64,000 bases of DNA from Anaerolineales bacterium (lineage in GTDB: Bacteria; Chloroflexota; Anaerolineae; Anaerolineales; Villigracilaceae), in the NCBI GenBank assembly GCA_016934715.1, contig JAFGSI010000043.1:1-64000 (forward strand), in the 5' to 3' direction. Under the pieces are notes generated by a model, which was given only the letters and a program-made list of their open reading frames with translations, did not search any database and was not told the DNA's origin. This document shows positions 10,534 through 20,597 of the stretch, piece by piece. A program made the translations under genes and the position numbers. Every line of letters starts with the position of its first letter. The stretch's first letter is position 1.

Positions 10534-11559
10534 TTATTTCACCAGTGTGGTGAGGTCGACGCCAGAGGCCTCGAGGTAGACACGGAATTCATCATAGAAG
10601 GCGTTGTCGCGCTCAGCCAGGCCGTCGATCGAGTAGACCGAATTGAGGGCCGCCAGGCCTTCCTCGGTCCCGGCCATTTCGAGCAGGGCAGCGGTGAGCA
10701 CCGCGCGGACATCATCCGGAACGCTGGAGGCGTACGAGACATTGTCGTTGGGGATGACCAGCGGGGTGCGCCAGATCACGATGACCCGTTCCTGAACGTC
10801 AGGAAGCTCTGCATTCAGGGAGGATGAAGTCCGGGCGTCGATGTAGGTGGCACCGAAGTCGCAGATGCCGCCGGCGTAGAGGGCGCGTACGACCGTGGGG
10901 TGCCCCTGGACAAAGGCCGCAGCCTGCAGGGAGAAGCCGGCATTGGAGATGATGCCGGACGGGATCACGTACCCCGAGGAGGACAGCGGGTCGGTCCAGC
11001 AGGGTTTCTTGCCATCGAACTGGGCCAGGGCGGTGGCGGCGTCAGCCGTGTTCTCGCCGGTCTCCGGGTCGAAGTAGGGCGTGAAACCACTGGCCGCATT
11101 GGCGATGAACTGGGCGCCGTAGTGATCGGCGCCAAAGCGCAGGGTGACCAGACCAACATCGGCATACCCGTTCTGATTTGCCACCATGTAGGCGAAGGGC
11201 GGCAGCCAGCCAATGTGGGCATTGCCGGCACCCATGGCCTCAACCAGGGCCCCGTAGGAAGTCGGGACGGTGGTCTCAATGGTGTAGCCGGTGATGGCTG
11301 ACAGCTGGGCGGCAATCTCCTCACCGCTGGCGATCAGTTCCTCTGAGGTCGCAGAGGGGGCCAGGGCCATGATGATCGGGTTCTCCGGGGTGCCCAGGGC
11401 GGCGGCGGGCGGCTCGGTGGGCTCAGGCTCCTCGGCGGGAGCTTCCGTGGGGGCCTCGGTCATGACCTCGGCCGGAGCTTCGGCGTCTGCGCCGCCGCAG
11501 CCGGCCAGCAGCATGCTGGCGACCACCAGGAGAGAAACGAGCAGGAACAGCTTCTTCAT
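10534..11559 (-). CDS. phnD: Phosphonate/phosphate-type ABC transporter substrate-binding lipoprotein
   Basis: 341 aa. A lipoprotein signal peptide with lipobox LLAGC (Cys21) is followed by an acidic Ala/Pro/Glu-rich linker (about 22-52) that would tether the domain to the membrane. The mature part has the PhnD pattern: NPIIMALAPSATSEELIASG, MGAGNAHIGWLPPFAYM, CWTDPLSSSGYVIPSG and FVQGHPTVVRALYAGG. Substrates of the family include phosphonates, phosphite and phosphate; no C-P lyase or phosphite dehydrogenase gene is in the window, so the substrate is open. GAGGAGA precedes the ATG. Confidence 0.9.
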   Translation of the reverse strand: MKKLFLLVSLLVVASMLLAGCGGADAEAPAEVMTEAPTEAPAEEPEPTEPPAAALGTPENPIIMALAPSATSEELIASGEEIAAQLSAITGYTIETTVPTSYGALVEAMGAGNAHIGWLPPFAYMVANQNGYADVGLVTLRFGADHYGAQFIANAASGFTPYFDPETGENTADAATALAQFDGKKPCWTDPLSSSGYVIPSGIISNAGFSLQAAAFVQGHPTVVRALYAGGICDFGATYIDARTSSSLNAELPDVQERVIVIWRTPLVIPNDNVSYASSVPDDVRAVLTAALLEMAGTEEGLAALNSVYSIDGLAERDNAFYDEFRVYLEASGVDLTTLVK

Positions 11560-11622
11560 ACTTCTTCTCCTCTCAACAGATATGGGAATTTGGGAATTGC
11601 GCGGCCAAACCGCGATAACATG

Positions 11623-11651
11623 ATAATAACCTCATTTCGGTGATTAGGCAA
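11623..11651 (-). promoter_or_regulatory. Predicted promoter of the phnDCEE operon
   Basis: On the minus strand TTGCCT (11651-11646), a 17-bp spacer and TATTAT (11628-11623), about 65 bp before the phnD start. A second hairpin-like GC palindrome lies in the leader. No clear Pho-box repeat was identified. Confidence 0.5.
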
Positions 11652-11768
11652 GTGGCTCCCCCCCGACTTTCAAAAACAGGGGCAAGGGGCAGAAATGTGT
11701 ATATTCAAAGTGGCCTGGACGGTTAAAACTGTTAAGAAAAAGATATCCTTGCTCTTATATTTCTTCGG

Positions 11769-11774
11769 TATAAT
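11769..11774 (+). promoter_or_regulatory. -10 box directly ahead of the DUF4230 gene (leaderless candidate)
   Basis: TATAAT lies only 6 nt before the ATG at 11781 and no Shine-Dalgarno sequence is present. No good -35 was seen at the usual distance. Confidence 0.5.
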
Positions 11775-11780
11775 CAAAGT

Positions 11781-12461
11781 ATGTCGAATCAAACTTCATC
11801 TCCTTTAAGGACCATTTTTGCCATCATTGTGGTAATCCTGCTCTTCTTTGCCGTCTGGTATGGGATCAGCAGCATCAACCAGAGTATCTCCAGTGCCCTC
11901 AACCCGCTCCAGTATGCCAATGACGCCCTCAGCACCCAGGTCTCCGAGCTGCTCCACCCAACACCCACGGTCATCCCTGACCCGGTGACGATCATCCACG
12001 AGGTCCAGGCCGTTGCCCGCCTGGAAACCGTCCATTACACGGTCGAAAAAGTGGTCACTGCCGAGGAGAACCAGGGCGTCCTGTCACCGTTGTTCGGCGA
12101 CCGCCTGCTCTTCGTCGGCCACGGTTATGTCACCGCCGGGATCGACATGCAGAAGATCAGCGAGGATGACCTGTGGCTGCAGGACGGGGTCCTGTATGTG
12201 CGCCTGCCGGCAGCCGAGATCTTCGACGCCACCCTGAACAACGATCAGTCCTATGTCTATGATCGGGATACCGGTCTGCTGACCCATGGCAACGACCAGC
12301 TCGAGACGCTGGCCCGCCAGGTTGCCCAGGAGCAGATCCTGCAGGCAGCCCTGGACGACGGCATCCTGCAGCAGGCCCAGGTGAATGCCCAAAGTTACAT
12401 GCGCTGGTTCTTCGAGGCGCTGGGCTACGAGAACGTCATCTTCGTCGATCCCGGCCCCTAG
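11781..12461 (+). CDS. DUF4230 family membrane-anchored protein
   Basis: 226 aa. One N-terminal membrane helix (about residues 11-28) is followed by an extracytoplasmic domain with the DUF4230 pattern: LETVHYTVEKVVTAE, LLFVGHGYVTAGIDM, DGVLYVRLPAAEIFDATLN and a C-terminal helix ending MRWFFEALGYENVIFVDP. Function of the family is unknown. It stands alone, divergent from phnD and convergent with the lipoate ligase gene. There is no ribosome-binding site, and a -10 box just before the ATG suggests a leaderless message. Confidence 0.85.
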   Translation: MSNQTSSPLRTIFAIIVVILLFFAVWYGISSINQSISSALNPLQYANDALSTQVSELLHPTPTVIPDPVTIIHEVQAVARLETVHYTVEKVVTAEENQGVLSPLFGDRLLFVGHGYVTAGIDMQKISEDDLWLQDGVLYVRLPAAEIFDATLNNDQSYVYDRDTGLLTHGNDQLETLARQVAQEQILQAALDDGILQQAQVNAQSYMRWFFEALGYENVIFVDPGP

Positions 12462-12481
12462 CCGGACATCCCCTGAGGCAT

Positions 12482-12509
12482 AATCGCCGGGCAAGAGCCC
12501 GGCGATTTT
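12482..12509. terminator. Bidirectional terminator between DUF4230 and lipoate ligase genes
   Basis: An 11-bp perfect stem (12482-12492 with 12497-12507), loop AAGA, followed by TT on the plus strand; it lies 20 bp past one stop and touches the stop of the convergent gene. Confidence 0.75.
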
Positions 12510-13333
12510 CATACCTTCCTGGCCCTGCCGGTCCAGTCGGGATGGGCGTATTTCTCGGTCACGAGTTCCTCGGCCCGCTGGCGCTCGTTGGAAGTCAATT
12601 GGCCGGCCTGTAATTCCATGGAAAGGACTTCACCGAAGGCATTCACGAAGGCCTGGGCGGCCTCGTCCCAGGAGATGGCTCGTCCGAGGGCTGCCTCGAC
12701 CGTCGTGGCCCGCTCGAGCAGGCGCCGGGCAGCCTCATCCCGGGCGTCGTCGCCGGGGAAGGCCAGGGCCTGGACGATGCGGGTCAGGTCGCCGGTCAGG
12801 GGCAGGCTGCCGTGCTGGAGCACGCCTTCCCTGCGGCGGGCCTGGGCCGAGCCGACCAGTTTTCGGCCGCCGACGGTGATTTCATAGGTCGAAGGGACCT
12901 CGAAGCAGACCGGGTTGGTATTCTGCACAGCCGGGTGGGCGGCGTGCTCCTGGATCTCGACCGGCAGGCTGAGGATTTCCAGGGCCCGCAGCAGAGCCCC
13001 CGCCAGGCGGTTGTAGGATTCGAGCAGGCTGCCCGCCATGCGCGGCTCGTCGGGCGGGGCGGCGACCGAGTAGGTCAGTTCGTCGGTGTGCAGGATCGCC
13101 CGGCCCCCGGTCGGACGGCGGACCAGGTCCCAGCCGCGGGCAGCGAGCCGTTCCAGGTCGACATCGGCGATCGGCTGCGCGTAGCCTAGGGAGAGGCAGG
13201 CCGGGTTCCAGGCATACAGGCGCAGGGTCGGGGGCGCGGCGCGGCCCCCGGCCGCCTCCAGGATGGCCTCGTCGACGGCCATATTCCAGGCTCCGCGGGC
13301 TGCAGGGCTGAGCAACAGGCGCCAGTGATCCAC
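12509..13333 (-). CDS. Lipoate-protein ligase A family protein
   Basis: 274 aa of the BPL/LplA fold: NMAVDEAILEA near the start, LRLYAWNPACLSLGYAQ, the motif RRPTGGRAILHTDELTYSV, and the binding-lysine segment TVGGRKLVGSAQARR. It attaches lipoate or octanoate to E2/H-protein lysines; LplA ligase and LipM-type octanoyltransferase cannot be separated by eye. The start is taken as GTG at 13333 with GGGAGGAAG upstream; the longer in-frame reading has no family resemblance and runs over the preceding gene. It is the last gene of a minus-strand cluster. Confidence 0.85.
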   Translation of the reverse strand: MDHWRLLLSPAARGAWNMAVDEAILEAAGGRAAPPTLRLYAWNPACLSLGYAQPIADVDLERLAARGWDLVRRPTGGRAILHTDELTYSVAAPPDEPRMAGSLLESYNRLAGALLRALEILSLPVEIQEHAAHPAVQNTNPVCFEVPSTYEITVGGRKLVGSAQARRREGVLQHGSLPLTGDLTRIVQALAFPGDDARDEAARRLLERATTVEAALGRAISWDEAAQAFVNAFGEVLSMELQAGQLTSNERQRAEELVTEKYAHPDWTGRARKV

Positions 13334-13350
13334 GAATCTCTTCCTCCCGT

Positions 13351-13698
13351 TCAACGATCCAGAATTTCCAGGGCTGCCAGGACAGCCGAATCTTCGACCA
13401 GAGAGTGGTCGCGCCGGAGGACAGTCCCCTCCAGATCGGGACGCATCCTGTCGGTTTCGAGGTCGGCGGCAGGGTGATCCAATGGCCGCACGCTCCCCTC
13501 GGCCAGCCGCAACCGTGAGTTGCCTCCCTGGTGGCAGGCAAGAGGCACCTGCGGGTTGTCGGGAGTCGTTCCACTGATCCACGTTGCCCGGTCGAGGTCC
13601 TGCAGGACGCCGGAGTTGTGGCGATTGTCGTTGATCAGGCGGTCGAACCGAGCCTCAGCCGTCAGGTCCTCCAGGGCAGGGTCGATTTGTCCGTCGAT
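13351..13698 (-). CDS. Unrecognised protein, possibly ATC-initiated
   Basis: Between the aldolase and the lipoate ligase one minus-strand frame is open from 13749 to TAG at 13351 and shows coding composition by hand count: GC about 68/44/82% at codon positions 1/2/3. It contains FDRLINDNRHNSGVLQDL, WISGTTPDNPQVPLACHQ and DHSLVEDSAVLAALEIL. There is no ATG or TTG and only a late GTG at 13548 that would cut off half of it. GGAGG (13710-13706) lies 7 nt before ATC at 13698, so a rare ATC start overlapping the aldolase end is proposed (115 aa). Family not recognised. Alternatives are a later GTG start or a decayed gene. Confidence 0.5.
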   Translation of the reverse strand: MDGQIDPALEDLTAEARFDRLINDNRHNSGVLQDLDRATWISGTTPDNPQVPLACHQGGNSRLRLAEGSVRPLDHPAADLETDRMRPDLEGTVLRRDHSLVEDSAVLAALEILDR

Positions 13699-14603
13699 GG
13701 CTTTTCCTCCGTGATGAGTTCCGCCAGGGCGGCGGCGATGCGCTCGGGGTCAGCCGCGACCAGTGGTGGGCGGACAGGCCAGCGCGGGAACCCGTGAAGT
13801 TCATGCAGCAGGGCTTTCAGGATCGGCGGGAAGGGCAGGTAGCCTTCCAAAATGTGACGTTGAGCGCTGATCGCTTCCTGGATCGGGGCGCCATCCTCAC
13901 CGTGCTGGCAGGCGTCCCACAGGCGTCGCAGACCGGGAGAGAGCAGGTTGGCCGGGGCGGTGATGCAGCCGCCGGCCTGGTTCTCGAGGGCCAGCTGCAG
14001 GTACGAGTCGGTGCCGGTCAGGACGAGCAGATCGGATCCGAAGCGCTCCCCCAGGCTGCGGGCCAGGTCGGGGTCGTGGGACGAATCCTTGATCCCTGCG
14101 AACTGGACCGGGAAGGCCTCCTTGAGGCGTCTGAGCAAGTCGAGCGAGAACCCGATCCCGGCCACGTTCGGGAAGTGGTAGCCGAGCAGGAAGCCGTCGG
14201 CGGGGACGGCCTGGTGAAACAGGCTCTCAAAATAGTGGAACAACCCCTCATCGCTGGCGTTGCGGAAGTAGTACGGCGGAAGAACGACGACCCCGTCGTA
14301 GCCCAGGTCGAAGGCCGCGCGGGTCAGGGCGGCCGTCTCGCTCAGGCTGGGGGTCCCGGTGCCGGCCAGCAGGCGCAGGTCGGGATGGGTGGTGCGGACC
14401 TCGAGCGCGCGGCGAAGGATCTCCAGACGTTCCTCCGGTGAGAAGGACGGGCCTTCGCCGGTCGTCCCCAGCAGCAGGACGCCGTGGCAGCCGCGCCGGG
14501 CCAGGAAGTCCAGCAGAGGCGGGATGGCCTCACCGGATGGGGAGAAGTCGGCCTGCAGGGGGGTAACGCTGGCGGCGTAGACGCCGGCAAGTGGATGGCT
14601 CAT
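13662..14603 (-). CDS. DapA/NanA-family aldolase
   Basis: 313 aa class I aldolase. The nucleophile-pocket loop LLLGTTGEGPSFS, the Tyr of VVLPPYYFRNASDEGLF and the Schiff-base Lys of FAGIKDSSHDPDL are present, as is the late GGCITAPANLLSP segment. The DapA signature YNVPxRT is replaced by YHFPNVAG, which argues for another 2-keto-acid lyase rather than dihydrodipicolinate synthase. It overlaps the ParB-like gene by 4 bp (ATGA). The C-terminal tail after ELITEEK overlaps the proposed next gene. Confidence 0.9.
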   Translation of the reverse strand: MSHPLAGVYAASVTPLQADFSPSGEAIPPLLDFLARRGCHGVLLLGTTGEGPSFSPEERLEILRRALEVRTTHPDLRLLAGTGTPSLSETAALTRAAFDLGYDGVVVLPPYYFRNASDEGLFHYFESLFHQAVPADGFLLGYHFPNVAGIGFSLDLLRRLKEAFPVQFAGIKDSSHDPDLARSLGERFGSDLLVLTGTDSYLQLALENQAGGCITAPANLLSPGLRRLWDACQHGEDGAPIQEAISAQRHILEGYLPFPPILKALLHELHGFPRWPVRPPLVAADPERIAAALAELITEEKPSTDKSTLPWRT

Positions 14604-15445
14604 CGGCTCACCTTACGGATGAATTCATGGGCCGCTTTGGCTGGCGGCATCAGGTCATGGCCCTCGGCGTGCAGGTAGCGCTGGCGGTCGAGCACCCACA
14701 GGTACAGGTCGGCTTCGAATTTTCCGGGGAATTCCTTCAGAATCCCAGCGCGGCGAATGACGCGCACGATCGGCTGGTAGACGGTGTCGTACCAGTTGGT
14801 CACTGCCTCCTGTTCGCGGATGTCGCGCTGCTGGTCGAGGCCCATGAAATAGCGGTGGACGGCGATGTGTTCGAGCATGCGGCGGAAGCCGTCCGGGATC
14901 GACAGGAATATGCGCGCCTCGGGACGCAGCTGGTCGAGGCCGGTGCGCTCGAGAAAGTTGACCTTCTGGCCGAGGATGACCAGGTCTTCGGGCTTGAGGT
15001 CGGCAGTGATGTCCACCCTGGTCGAGCACTCGCGCACCTCGGCATCCATGTAGAGCTGGCCTTGTTCGCGGGCCACCGAGACGCGGTGATGCCCGTCGAC
15101 AACGAAATAGACCTGCCCGACCTTGTACAGCACCACTGGGGGCAGGTTGACGTCCTGGTAGAAGGCCAGGTCGATGTTCTGCCAGCGCGGGGCGCTGTTG
15201 TCTTCGAGCGGCAGGAAGGCCCGGTCGAATTGATGGTAGCGGTTCAGGCTGCCGACGATCTTCTCCACCTCGACCGTCTCGACGCCGCAGTAGAGTGGAC
15301 CGCCAATGCGCAATTTCTCCTTGACCTCGTCGTAGGAGAGCAGGGTGCGTGGGTGTCCCCGCAGAAAACTGCGCATGCGGTTGAGAAATGCCTTGAAGCG
15401 CACCCGGGCGAAGTCCGCCCGTACGCGCGGCAGCAGATCGGTCAC
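14600..15445 (-). CDS. ParB-like nuclease-fold protein with DUF4032-like C-terminus
   Basis: 281 aa. The middle contains the ParB/sulfiredoxin-type motif VVDGHHRVSVAREQG; before it come ETVEVEKIVGSLNRYHQFDR and a strand-rich region. The C-terminal 100 residues (EHIAVHRYFMGLDQQRDI ... WYDTVYQPIVRVIRRAGI) resemble the DUF4032 partner found in actinobacteria. It is not a chromosome-partition ParB: there is no helix-turn-helix block. Role unknown. It sits 4 bp after the phosphoesterase stop and overlaps the aldolase start, so it belongs to that operon. Confidence 0.75.
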   Translation of the reverse strand: MTDLLPRVRADFARVRFKAFLNRMRSFLRGHPRTLLSYDEVKEKLRIGGPLYCGVETVEVEKIVGSLNRYHQFDRAFLPLEDNSAPRWQNIDLAFYQDVNLPPVVLYKVGQVYFVVDGHHRVSVAREQGQLYMDAEVRECSTRVDITADLKPEDLVILGQKVNFLERTGLDQLRPEARIFLSIPDGFRRMLEHIAVHRYFMGLDQQRDIREQEAVTNWYDTVYQPIVRVIRRAGILKEFPGKFEADLYLWVLDRQRYLHAEGHDLMPPAKAAHEFIRKVSR

Positions 15446-15449
15446 GGGC

Positions 15450-16073
15450 TCACTCCATCTCGATTACCCGATAAGGGTAGACATTGATGACCATGGTTTC
15501 GCCGACCCGGGTTGTGGGTGGTTCCAGGTTGCCCTTGTAGTACATGGTGTGGCCGTGCAGGAAATAGCGCGGCTTGAAGGTCTTGATGAAGTCACGCAAG
15601 GCCTGGAAGCCGGTGTGAGCAAGGTCGTCGTCGTCGTGGATGCCGAGCGGGGGGGAGTGGGCGATCAACAGGTCCAGCCGGCGGTGTCCCAGAAGGCGAT
15701 GCCAGAGCAGCGGCAGAACGAGTTTGCGCAGGCGGTAGTACATCTCTGATTGGGTGTACTGGTTGATGCCGTCGGGACGGTAGCGGATGCTCCCGCCGAT
15801 CCCGGCCATCAGCAGCCCCTTCAGGTGTGTGACGCTCTGATCGAGGCACACCCCGCCTTCGGCCTGGCTGAGTGGATCGTTTTCCTTATACTGCGGATCA
15901 TGGTTGCCGGGCACGTAGACCAGCGGGGTGTTCAGGGCCGTTACCAGGAACTCGAGATATTCATAGGGCAGGTCGCCGCAGCCGACCAGCAGGTCGACGT
16001 CGGGGTAGCGTTCCCGCACCCCGGCGTGGTAAAGGCGGTCGTCGATCTGGTCACTGACAGCCAGTATCTTCAT
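15450..16073 (-). CDS. Calcineurin-like metallophosphoesterase
   Basis: 207 aa with the dinuclear-metal motifs in order: SDQIDDRL, GCGDLPYEYL, VPGNHDPQ, LIAHSPPLG and YFLHGHTMYY. It hydrolyses a phosphoester of unknown kind in the cytoplasm. First gene of the cluster phosphoesterase / ParB-like / aldolase / unknown / lipoate ligase, with gaps of 4 bp or less through the first three. Confidence 0.9.
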   Translation of the reverse strand: MKILAVSDQIDDRLYHAGVRERYPDVDLLVGCGDLPYEYLEFLVTALNTPLVYVPGNHDPQYKENDPLSQAEGGVCLDQSVTHLKGLLMAGIGGSIRYRPDGINQYTQSEMYYRLRKLVLPLLWHRLLGHRRLDLLIAHSPPLGIHDDDDLAHTGFQALRDFIKTFKPRYFLHGHTMYYKGNLEPPTTRVGETMVINVYPYRVIEME

Positions 16074-16149
16074 GCTTTGCTCCGGCCTGTTGTCTGCCCT
16101 CTGCAGGCTGTCCTCGCAGGGAATCCTGGGGAGAGCCCATGGCGTTCTT

Positions 16150-16182
16150 GAAAACCGGGGCGGACTTGCGGTCCGCCCCGGT
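16150..16182 (-). terminator. Terminator of rpoC
   Basis: A perfect 12-bp stem (16154-16165 with 16171-16182) with a 5-nt loop, followed on the minus strand by TTTTC, 9 bp after the rpoC stop. Confidence 0.8.
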
Positions 16183-16190
16183 ATCGTTCT

Positions 16191-19100
16191 CTAGACTGCT
16201 GTTTCTGCCGGCGTCTCGGCGGTTTCCGTGACCTGGGGATCGCCTCCGGCTTTCTTTTCGAGGGCCGCGAAGCGTCCCGGGATGAAGCCTGTCCCGGCGG
16301 GGATGAGCTTGCCGATGATGACGTTCTCCTTGAGACCGAAAAGCGGGTCGGTGGTGCCGCCGATGGCAGCCCCGGCCAGGACCTTGATGGTGTGCTGGAA
16401 GGAAGACGCCGAGAGGAACGATTCGGTGCTCAGCGAGGCCTTGGTTACACCGAGCAACACCTCGGCGAACCTGGCCGGCGTACGACTCTCTGACAGCATC
16501 TGGTCGTTGATCCGCCGGATCTCAAGCCGGTCGACGGTGTCGCCGGGCAGGTAGGCCGTGTCGCCCGGGCGGGTGACCTGGACCCTGGACAGCATCTTGC
16601 GGATGATGACCTCAAAGTGCTTGTCATGGATGTTCTGGCCCTGTGAACGGTAGACCTTCTGGATCTCGGTCATCAGGTACATCTGGCAGGCATCGCGACC
16701 CTGAATGCGCAGGATGCGATGCGGGTTGAGCGAGCCCTCGGTCAGTGGCTGGCCGGCCTCGACCTTGTCGCCATCCTTGACCAACAGGCGCAGGGTGGAT
16801 GGAATGTCGTGCTCGGCCTCTTCTTTCTGTTCATAGGAGACAAAGACCTTGCGTTTCTTCTCGATGCGCACCCGGCCGGCATGCTGCGTGGTCAGGGTAG
16901 CGTCGCCCAGGGAAGCGATCATATCGCCGGCCTTGACCTCGTCCTCTTCCTTGACCTCGATCTTCCACTCCTCGGGAACGTCGAATTCGTCGTGGACCAT
17001 CTCACTGTGCTCGACCCGCACCAGGCGCATGTCAGCGTATTTGTCCGATTGGATGACGTGGACCGTACCATTGATCTCGCAGACGACCGCCTCACCCTTG
17101 GGTTGTTTGCGGGCTTCGAAGAGTTCCTCGACGCGCGGCAGGCCGGTGGTGATATCTCCACCGGCGGCCACACCGCCGGTATGGAACGTGCGCAGGGTCA
17201 GCTGGGTGCCGGGCTCGCCGATCGACTGGGCCGCGACGATTCCGACAGCCGAACCCAGTTCGACCATCGTCCCGCGTCCCAGGTCGAGTCCGTAGCACTT
17301 CGAGCAGATGCCGTGGACCAGTTCGCAGGTCAGCGGGGAGCGGACCTTGATCTCTTCGATGCCGGTCATTCCGATCTTGCGGGCCAGTTCGTGGTCGATG
17401 ATGTCATCGGGTTCGGCCAGGATCTCCCCCGTCTGTGGGTCGAGGACCTGCCCGGCGATCAGACGCCCATAGAGGCGGCTCATGACCGACTGCCCGGCGA
17501 CATCGTCCTTCCTGCGAATCCAGACGCCCTCCTTCGTGCCGCAGTCGTATTCGTTGATGATGATGTCCTGGGCAATGTCCACCAGGCGGCGGGTCAGGTA
17601 GCCGGCGTCGGCGGTGCGCAGGGCGGTGTCGGCCAGACCCTTGCGGGCGCCGTGAGTCGAGATGAAGTACTCCTGGGCGGTCAGGCCCTCGCGGAAGTTC
17701 GACAGGATCGGGCGCGGGATGATACGGCCCGACGGATCGGCCATCAGGCCGCGCATGCCGGCCAACTGCGAGAGCTGGCTGAAACCGCCTTTGGTGGCGC
17801 CGGAGTTGGCCATCGTTGCCAGGTTGCCGTCGGGGTCGAGCGAGGCCCGCACGGACTTGGCCACGTCATTGGTGGTCTTCTGCCAGATCTGGATGACGCG
17901 TTCGTTCTCTTCTTGTTCGGTCAGCAGGCCGCGGCGGTACTCGCGCTGGATGTCTTCGATCTCCTTGAGCGCTTTCTCAATGATCTCCTGCTTGTCCACC
18001 GGAATGGTGATGTCGGAAACCGCGATGGTCGTGCCGGAGCGCATGGCGTACTCGAAGCCGATGCGCTTGATCGCGTCAGCGGCCTCCGTGGTCACTTCCT
18101 GCCCGTAGAGTTCATACACTTCGGCGATCAGGTCTTTGATGCCGCCCTTCTCAAGCATCTGGTTGCAGAACTGGACCTTCTCGGGTAGGATCCGATTGAA
18201 GAGCGCCCGGCCGACGGTGGTCTCGATGATGCGCGTTTCCGGTTCCGCCAGGCGGTTATTCTGGTCGTCGTACCAGGTGGTGGCCCGGATCTTGATCTCG
18301 GAGTGAATGTCGACCTGATCGAGCTGGTAGGCCAGTTCGACCTCGTCCATGTCGACGAAAGCCCGGTTGTCGCCCTTGTGCGGCTGGGTGTGCAGCATGG
18401 TCAGGTAGAACACGCCCAGGACCATGTCCTTTGACGGGCCGATGATCGGTTCGCCGTCAGCCGGTTTGAGCAGGTTCTTGGAAGCCAGCATCAGGCGGCG
18501 GGCCTCCTGGACGGCCTTTTCGGACAGCGGCACATGGACGGCCATCTGGTCGCCGTCGAAATCGGCGTTGAAGGCGGTACACACCAGGGGATGGAGCTGG
18601 ATGGCCGAGCCTTCGATCAGCATTGGTTCGAAGGCCTGGATGCCCAGGCGGTGCAGGGTGGGGGCCCGGTTGAGCAGCACCGGCCGCTCCTTGATGACCT
18701 CCTCGAGGACTTCATAGATCTCCGGCCGGTTGCGCTCGATAAAGCGCCGGGCGCCCTTCACGTTGGCGGCGTAATTATGGGACACCAGCCGGGAGATGAC
18801 AAACGGGCGGTAGAGCTCGAGGGCCATGGACTTGGGCAGGCCGCACTGGTTGAGCTTCAACTGCGGGCCGACGACGATGACCGAACGGCCAGAGTAATCG
18901 ACGCGCTTGCCGAGCAGGTTGCGACGGAAGCGGCCCTTCTTGCCCTTGAGCATGTCGCTCAGCGAGCGCAGTTCGCGCCGCCCGCGCCGGCTGAGAGCCT
19001 TGCCGCGCTGCGAGTTGTCGATCAGCGAGTCGACCGCCTCCTGGAGCATGCGCTTCTCGTTGCGCACGATCACGTCGGGCGCGCCGAGTTCGAGCAGCCG

Positions 19101-20441
19101 CTTGAGGCGGTTGTTGCGGTTGATCACCCGCCGGTACAGGTCGTTCAGGTCTGAGGTGGCAAAGCGGCCACCGTCGAGCTGGACCATCGGGCGCAGGTCG
19201 GGCGGGATGACCGGCAGGATGGTCAGGATCATCCACTCGGGGCGGTTAGATGAACGGCGGAAGGCCTCGACGACCTTGAGCCGGGTGGTGGCCTTCTTGC
19301 GCTTTTGCTTGCTCTTGGAGGTGCGCACCTCGTGCCAGAGTTCCTGCGACAGCCGGTCGAGGTCCAGGCGGCGCAGGATGTCGTAGAAGGCCTCGGCGCC
19401 CATGTCGGCGCGGAAGACCTGGCCCCAGCGCTGCTTGAGCTCGCGATAGCGGGTCTCACCCAGGAAGGTGAACGGGCGCAGGTCGTTAAGTTCGTCGCGC
19501 AATCGGGCGTTCTGGTCCTGGCTGGTGGTGGTCTGGTCCTCCAGCTGGGCGCGCAGTTCGTTCATCTTTTCGTCAGCCCCGGCCTTGACCTGGGCGGCTT
19601 CCATGGTGACCTCTTCGATGGCACGCTGTTTCTCGTCCTTGAGCTCGTTCTCGATGCTCTCCAGGTGCTCCTGGACGATCTTCTGGATCTTTGTGATCGA
19701 AGTGGCGGTGATCTTGGTCCCGGCTTCGACGATCTTTGTACCGGTGCTGCCGAAGGTGATGGCCTGGGTGGTCGCCTCGCCCTTCTGTTCCTGCAGCATG
19801 CGTTCGAGGCGCTGGCCTTCCTGGACGACCGGTTCGAGCCTGGCGGCGATCTGTTCATCGTACTGGCGCTCGAGTTCGGCTTTCTTCTGCTGCAATTCGC
19901 TCAATTTCTTGTCGCGGCCGGTCTTGATCTCGGCGATCTTGGCGTTGATCGCGGCAGCCTGTTCACGCTCGGAGACGGAAATCTCGTCCTGCAAGCGTTT
20001 GAGGGCCTTCTGGCGGGCGTCCTCGTCGACATAGGTGACAATGTACTGGGCAAAGTAGAGCACCCGATCCAGGTTGCGGCGCGAGATGTCGAGCAGCAGT
20101 CCCAGGTAGGAGGGGATGCGCCGGGTGTACCAGATGTGTGCCACCGGGGTGGCCAGGGTGATGTGCCCCATGCGCTCGCGGCGTACGGCGGAGCGGGTCA
20201 CTTCGACGCCGCACTTGTCGCAGGTGATGCCCTTGTAACGGGGATTCTTGTATTTGCCGCAGTAGCACTGCCAGTCGCGCGTCGGGCCGAAGATGGCCTC
20301 GCAAAACAGGCCGTCTTTCTCGGGCCGCAGGCGGCGGTAGTTGATGGTTTCGGGTTTGAGTACTTCACCGTATGACCACGACCGGATGGTGTCCGGTGAC
20401 GCCAGGCTGATCCGTAACGAAGTGAGCCCCTTAGTTTCCAC
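16191..20441 (-). CDS. rpoC: RNA polymerase beta' subunit
   Basis: 1416 aa. The N-terminal zinc site (C59, C61, C74, C77), the bridge of [15 protein letters not shown], the catalytic [14 protein letters not shown] near residue 627 and the second zinc site ending in [12 protein letters not shown] are intact, as is [18 protein letters not shown]. Initiation is at GTG with GAGGAG 8 nt upstream. Between about residues 145 and 322 lies a long Gln/Glu/Lys-rich coiled-coil stretch inserted ahead of the [12 protein letters not shown] segment. rpoB is not upstream: the preceding gene is an unrelated amidohydrolase and rpoC has its own strong promoter. Confidence 0.98.
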   Translation of the reverse strand: METKGLTSLRISLASPDTIRSWSYGEVLKPETINYRRLRPEKDGLFCEAIFGPTRDWQCYCGKYKNPRYKGITCDKCGVEVTRSAVRRERMGHITLATPVAHIWYTRRIPSYLGLLLDISRRNLDRVLYFAQYIVTYVDEDARQKALKRLQDEISVSEREQAAAINAKIAEIKTGRDKKLSELQQKKAELERQYDEQIAARLEPVVQEGQRLERMLQEQKGEATTQAITFGSTGTKIVEAGTKITATSITKIQKIVQEHLESIENELKDEKQRAIEEVTMEAAQVKAGADEKMNELRAQLEDQTTTSQDQNARLRDELNDLRPFTFLGETRYRELKQRWGQVFRADMGAEAFYDILRRLDLDRLSQELWHEVRTSKSKQKRKKATTRLKVVEAFRRSSNRPEWMILTILPVIPPDLRPMVQLDGGRFATSDLNDLYRRVINRNNRLKRLLELGAPDVIVRNEKRMLQEAVDSLIDNSQRGKALSRRGRRELRSLSDMLKGKKGRFRRNLLGKRVDYSGRSVIVVGPQLKLNQCGLPKSMALELYRPFVISRLVSHNYAANVKGARRFIERNRPEIYEVLEEVIKERPVLLNRAPTLHRLGIQAFEPMLIEGSAIQLHPLVCTAFNADFDGDQMAVHVPLSEKAVQEARRLMLASKNLLKPADGEPIIGPSKDMVLGVFYLTMLHTQPHKGDNRAFVDMDEVELAYQLDQVDIHSEIKIRATTWYDDQNNRLAEPETRIIETTVGRALFNRILPEKVQFCNQMLEKGGIKDLIAEVYELYGQEVTTEAADAIKRIGFEYAMRSGTTIAVSDITIPVDKQEIIEKALKEIEDIQREYRRGLLTEQEENERVIQIWQKTTNDVAKSVRASLDPDGNLATMANSGATKGGFSQLSQLAGMRGLMADPSGRIIPRPILSNFREGLTAQEYFISTHGARKGLADTALRTADAGYLTRRLVDIAQDIIINEYDCGTKEGVWIRRKDDVAGQSVMSRLYGRLIAGQVLDPQTGEILAEPDDIIDHELARKIGMTGIEEIKVRSPLTCELVHGICSKCYGLDLGRGTMVELGSAVGIVAAQSIGEPGTQLTLRTFHTGGVAAGGDITTGLPRVEELFEARKQPKGEAVVCEINGTVHVIQSDKYADMRLVRVEHSEMVHDEFDVPEEWKIEVKEEDEVKAGDMIASLGDATLTTQHAGRVRIEKKRKVFVSYEQKEEAEHDIPSTLRLLVKDGDKVEAGQPLTEGSLNPHRILRIQGRDACQMYLMTEIQKVYRSQGQNIHDKHFEVIIRKMLSRVQVTRPGDTAYLPGDTVDRLEIRRINDQMLSESRTPARFAEVLLGVTKASLSTESFLSASSFQHTIKVLAGAAIGGTTDPLFGLKENVIIGKLIPAGTGFIPGRFAALEKKAGGDPQVTETAETPAETAV

Positions 20442-20597
20442 TAGTCCGTCTCCTCATCGATTTTAAACTGACCCTGCGATGCCGCCTCGTTCTGGTGTCC
20501 GCTAACGCCAGAGACAAGCAAAAGCAAGCGCTCCAGACGGTCTCGTCTAAGCGCTCGCAACCGATCGCAGAATTTGATTATCTCTCAACTGGCCTGA

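Noticed and set aside
14600-15445. Chromosome-partition ParB
   Set aside because: Only the nuclease-fold motif is present; there is no helix-turn-helix block and no parA neighbour.
16719-18188. 489-codon plus-strand ORF
   Set aside because: Antisense to the conserved core of rpoC.
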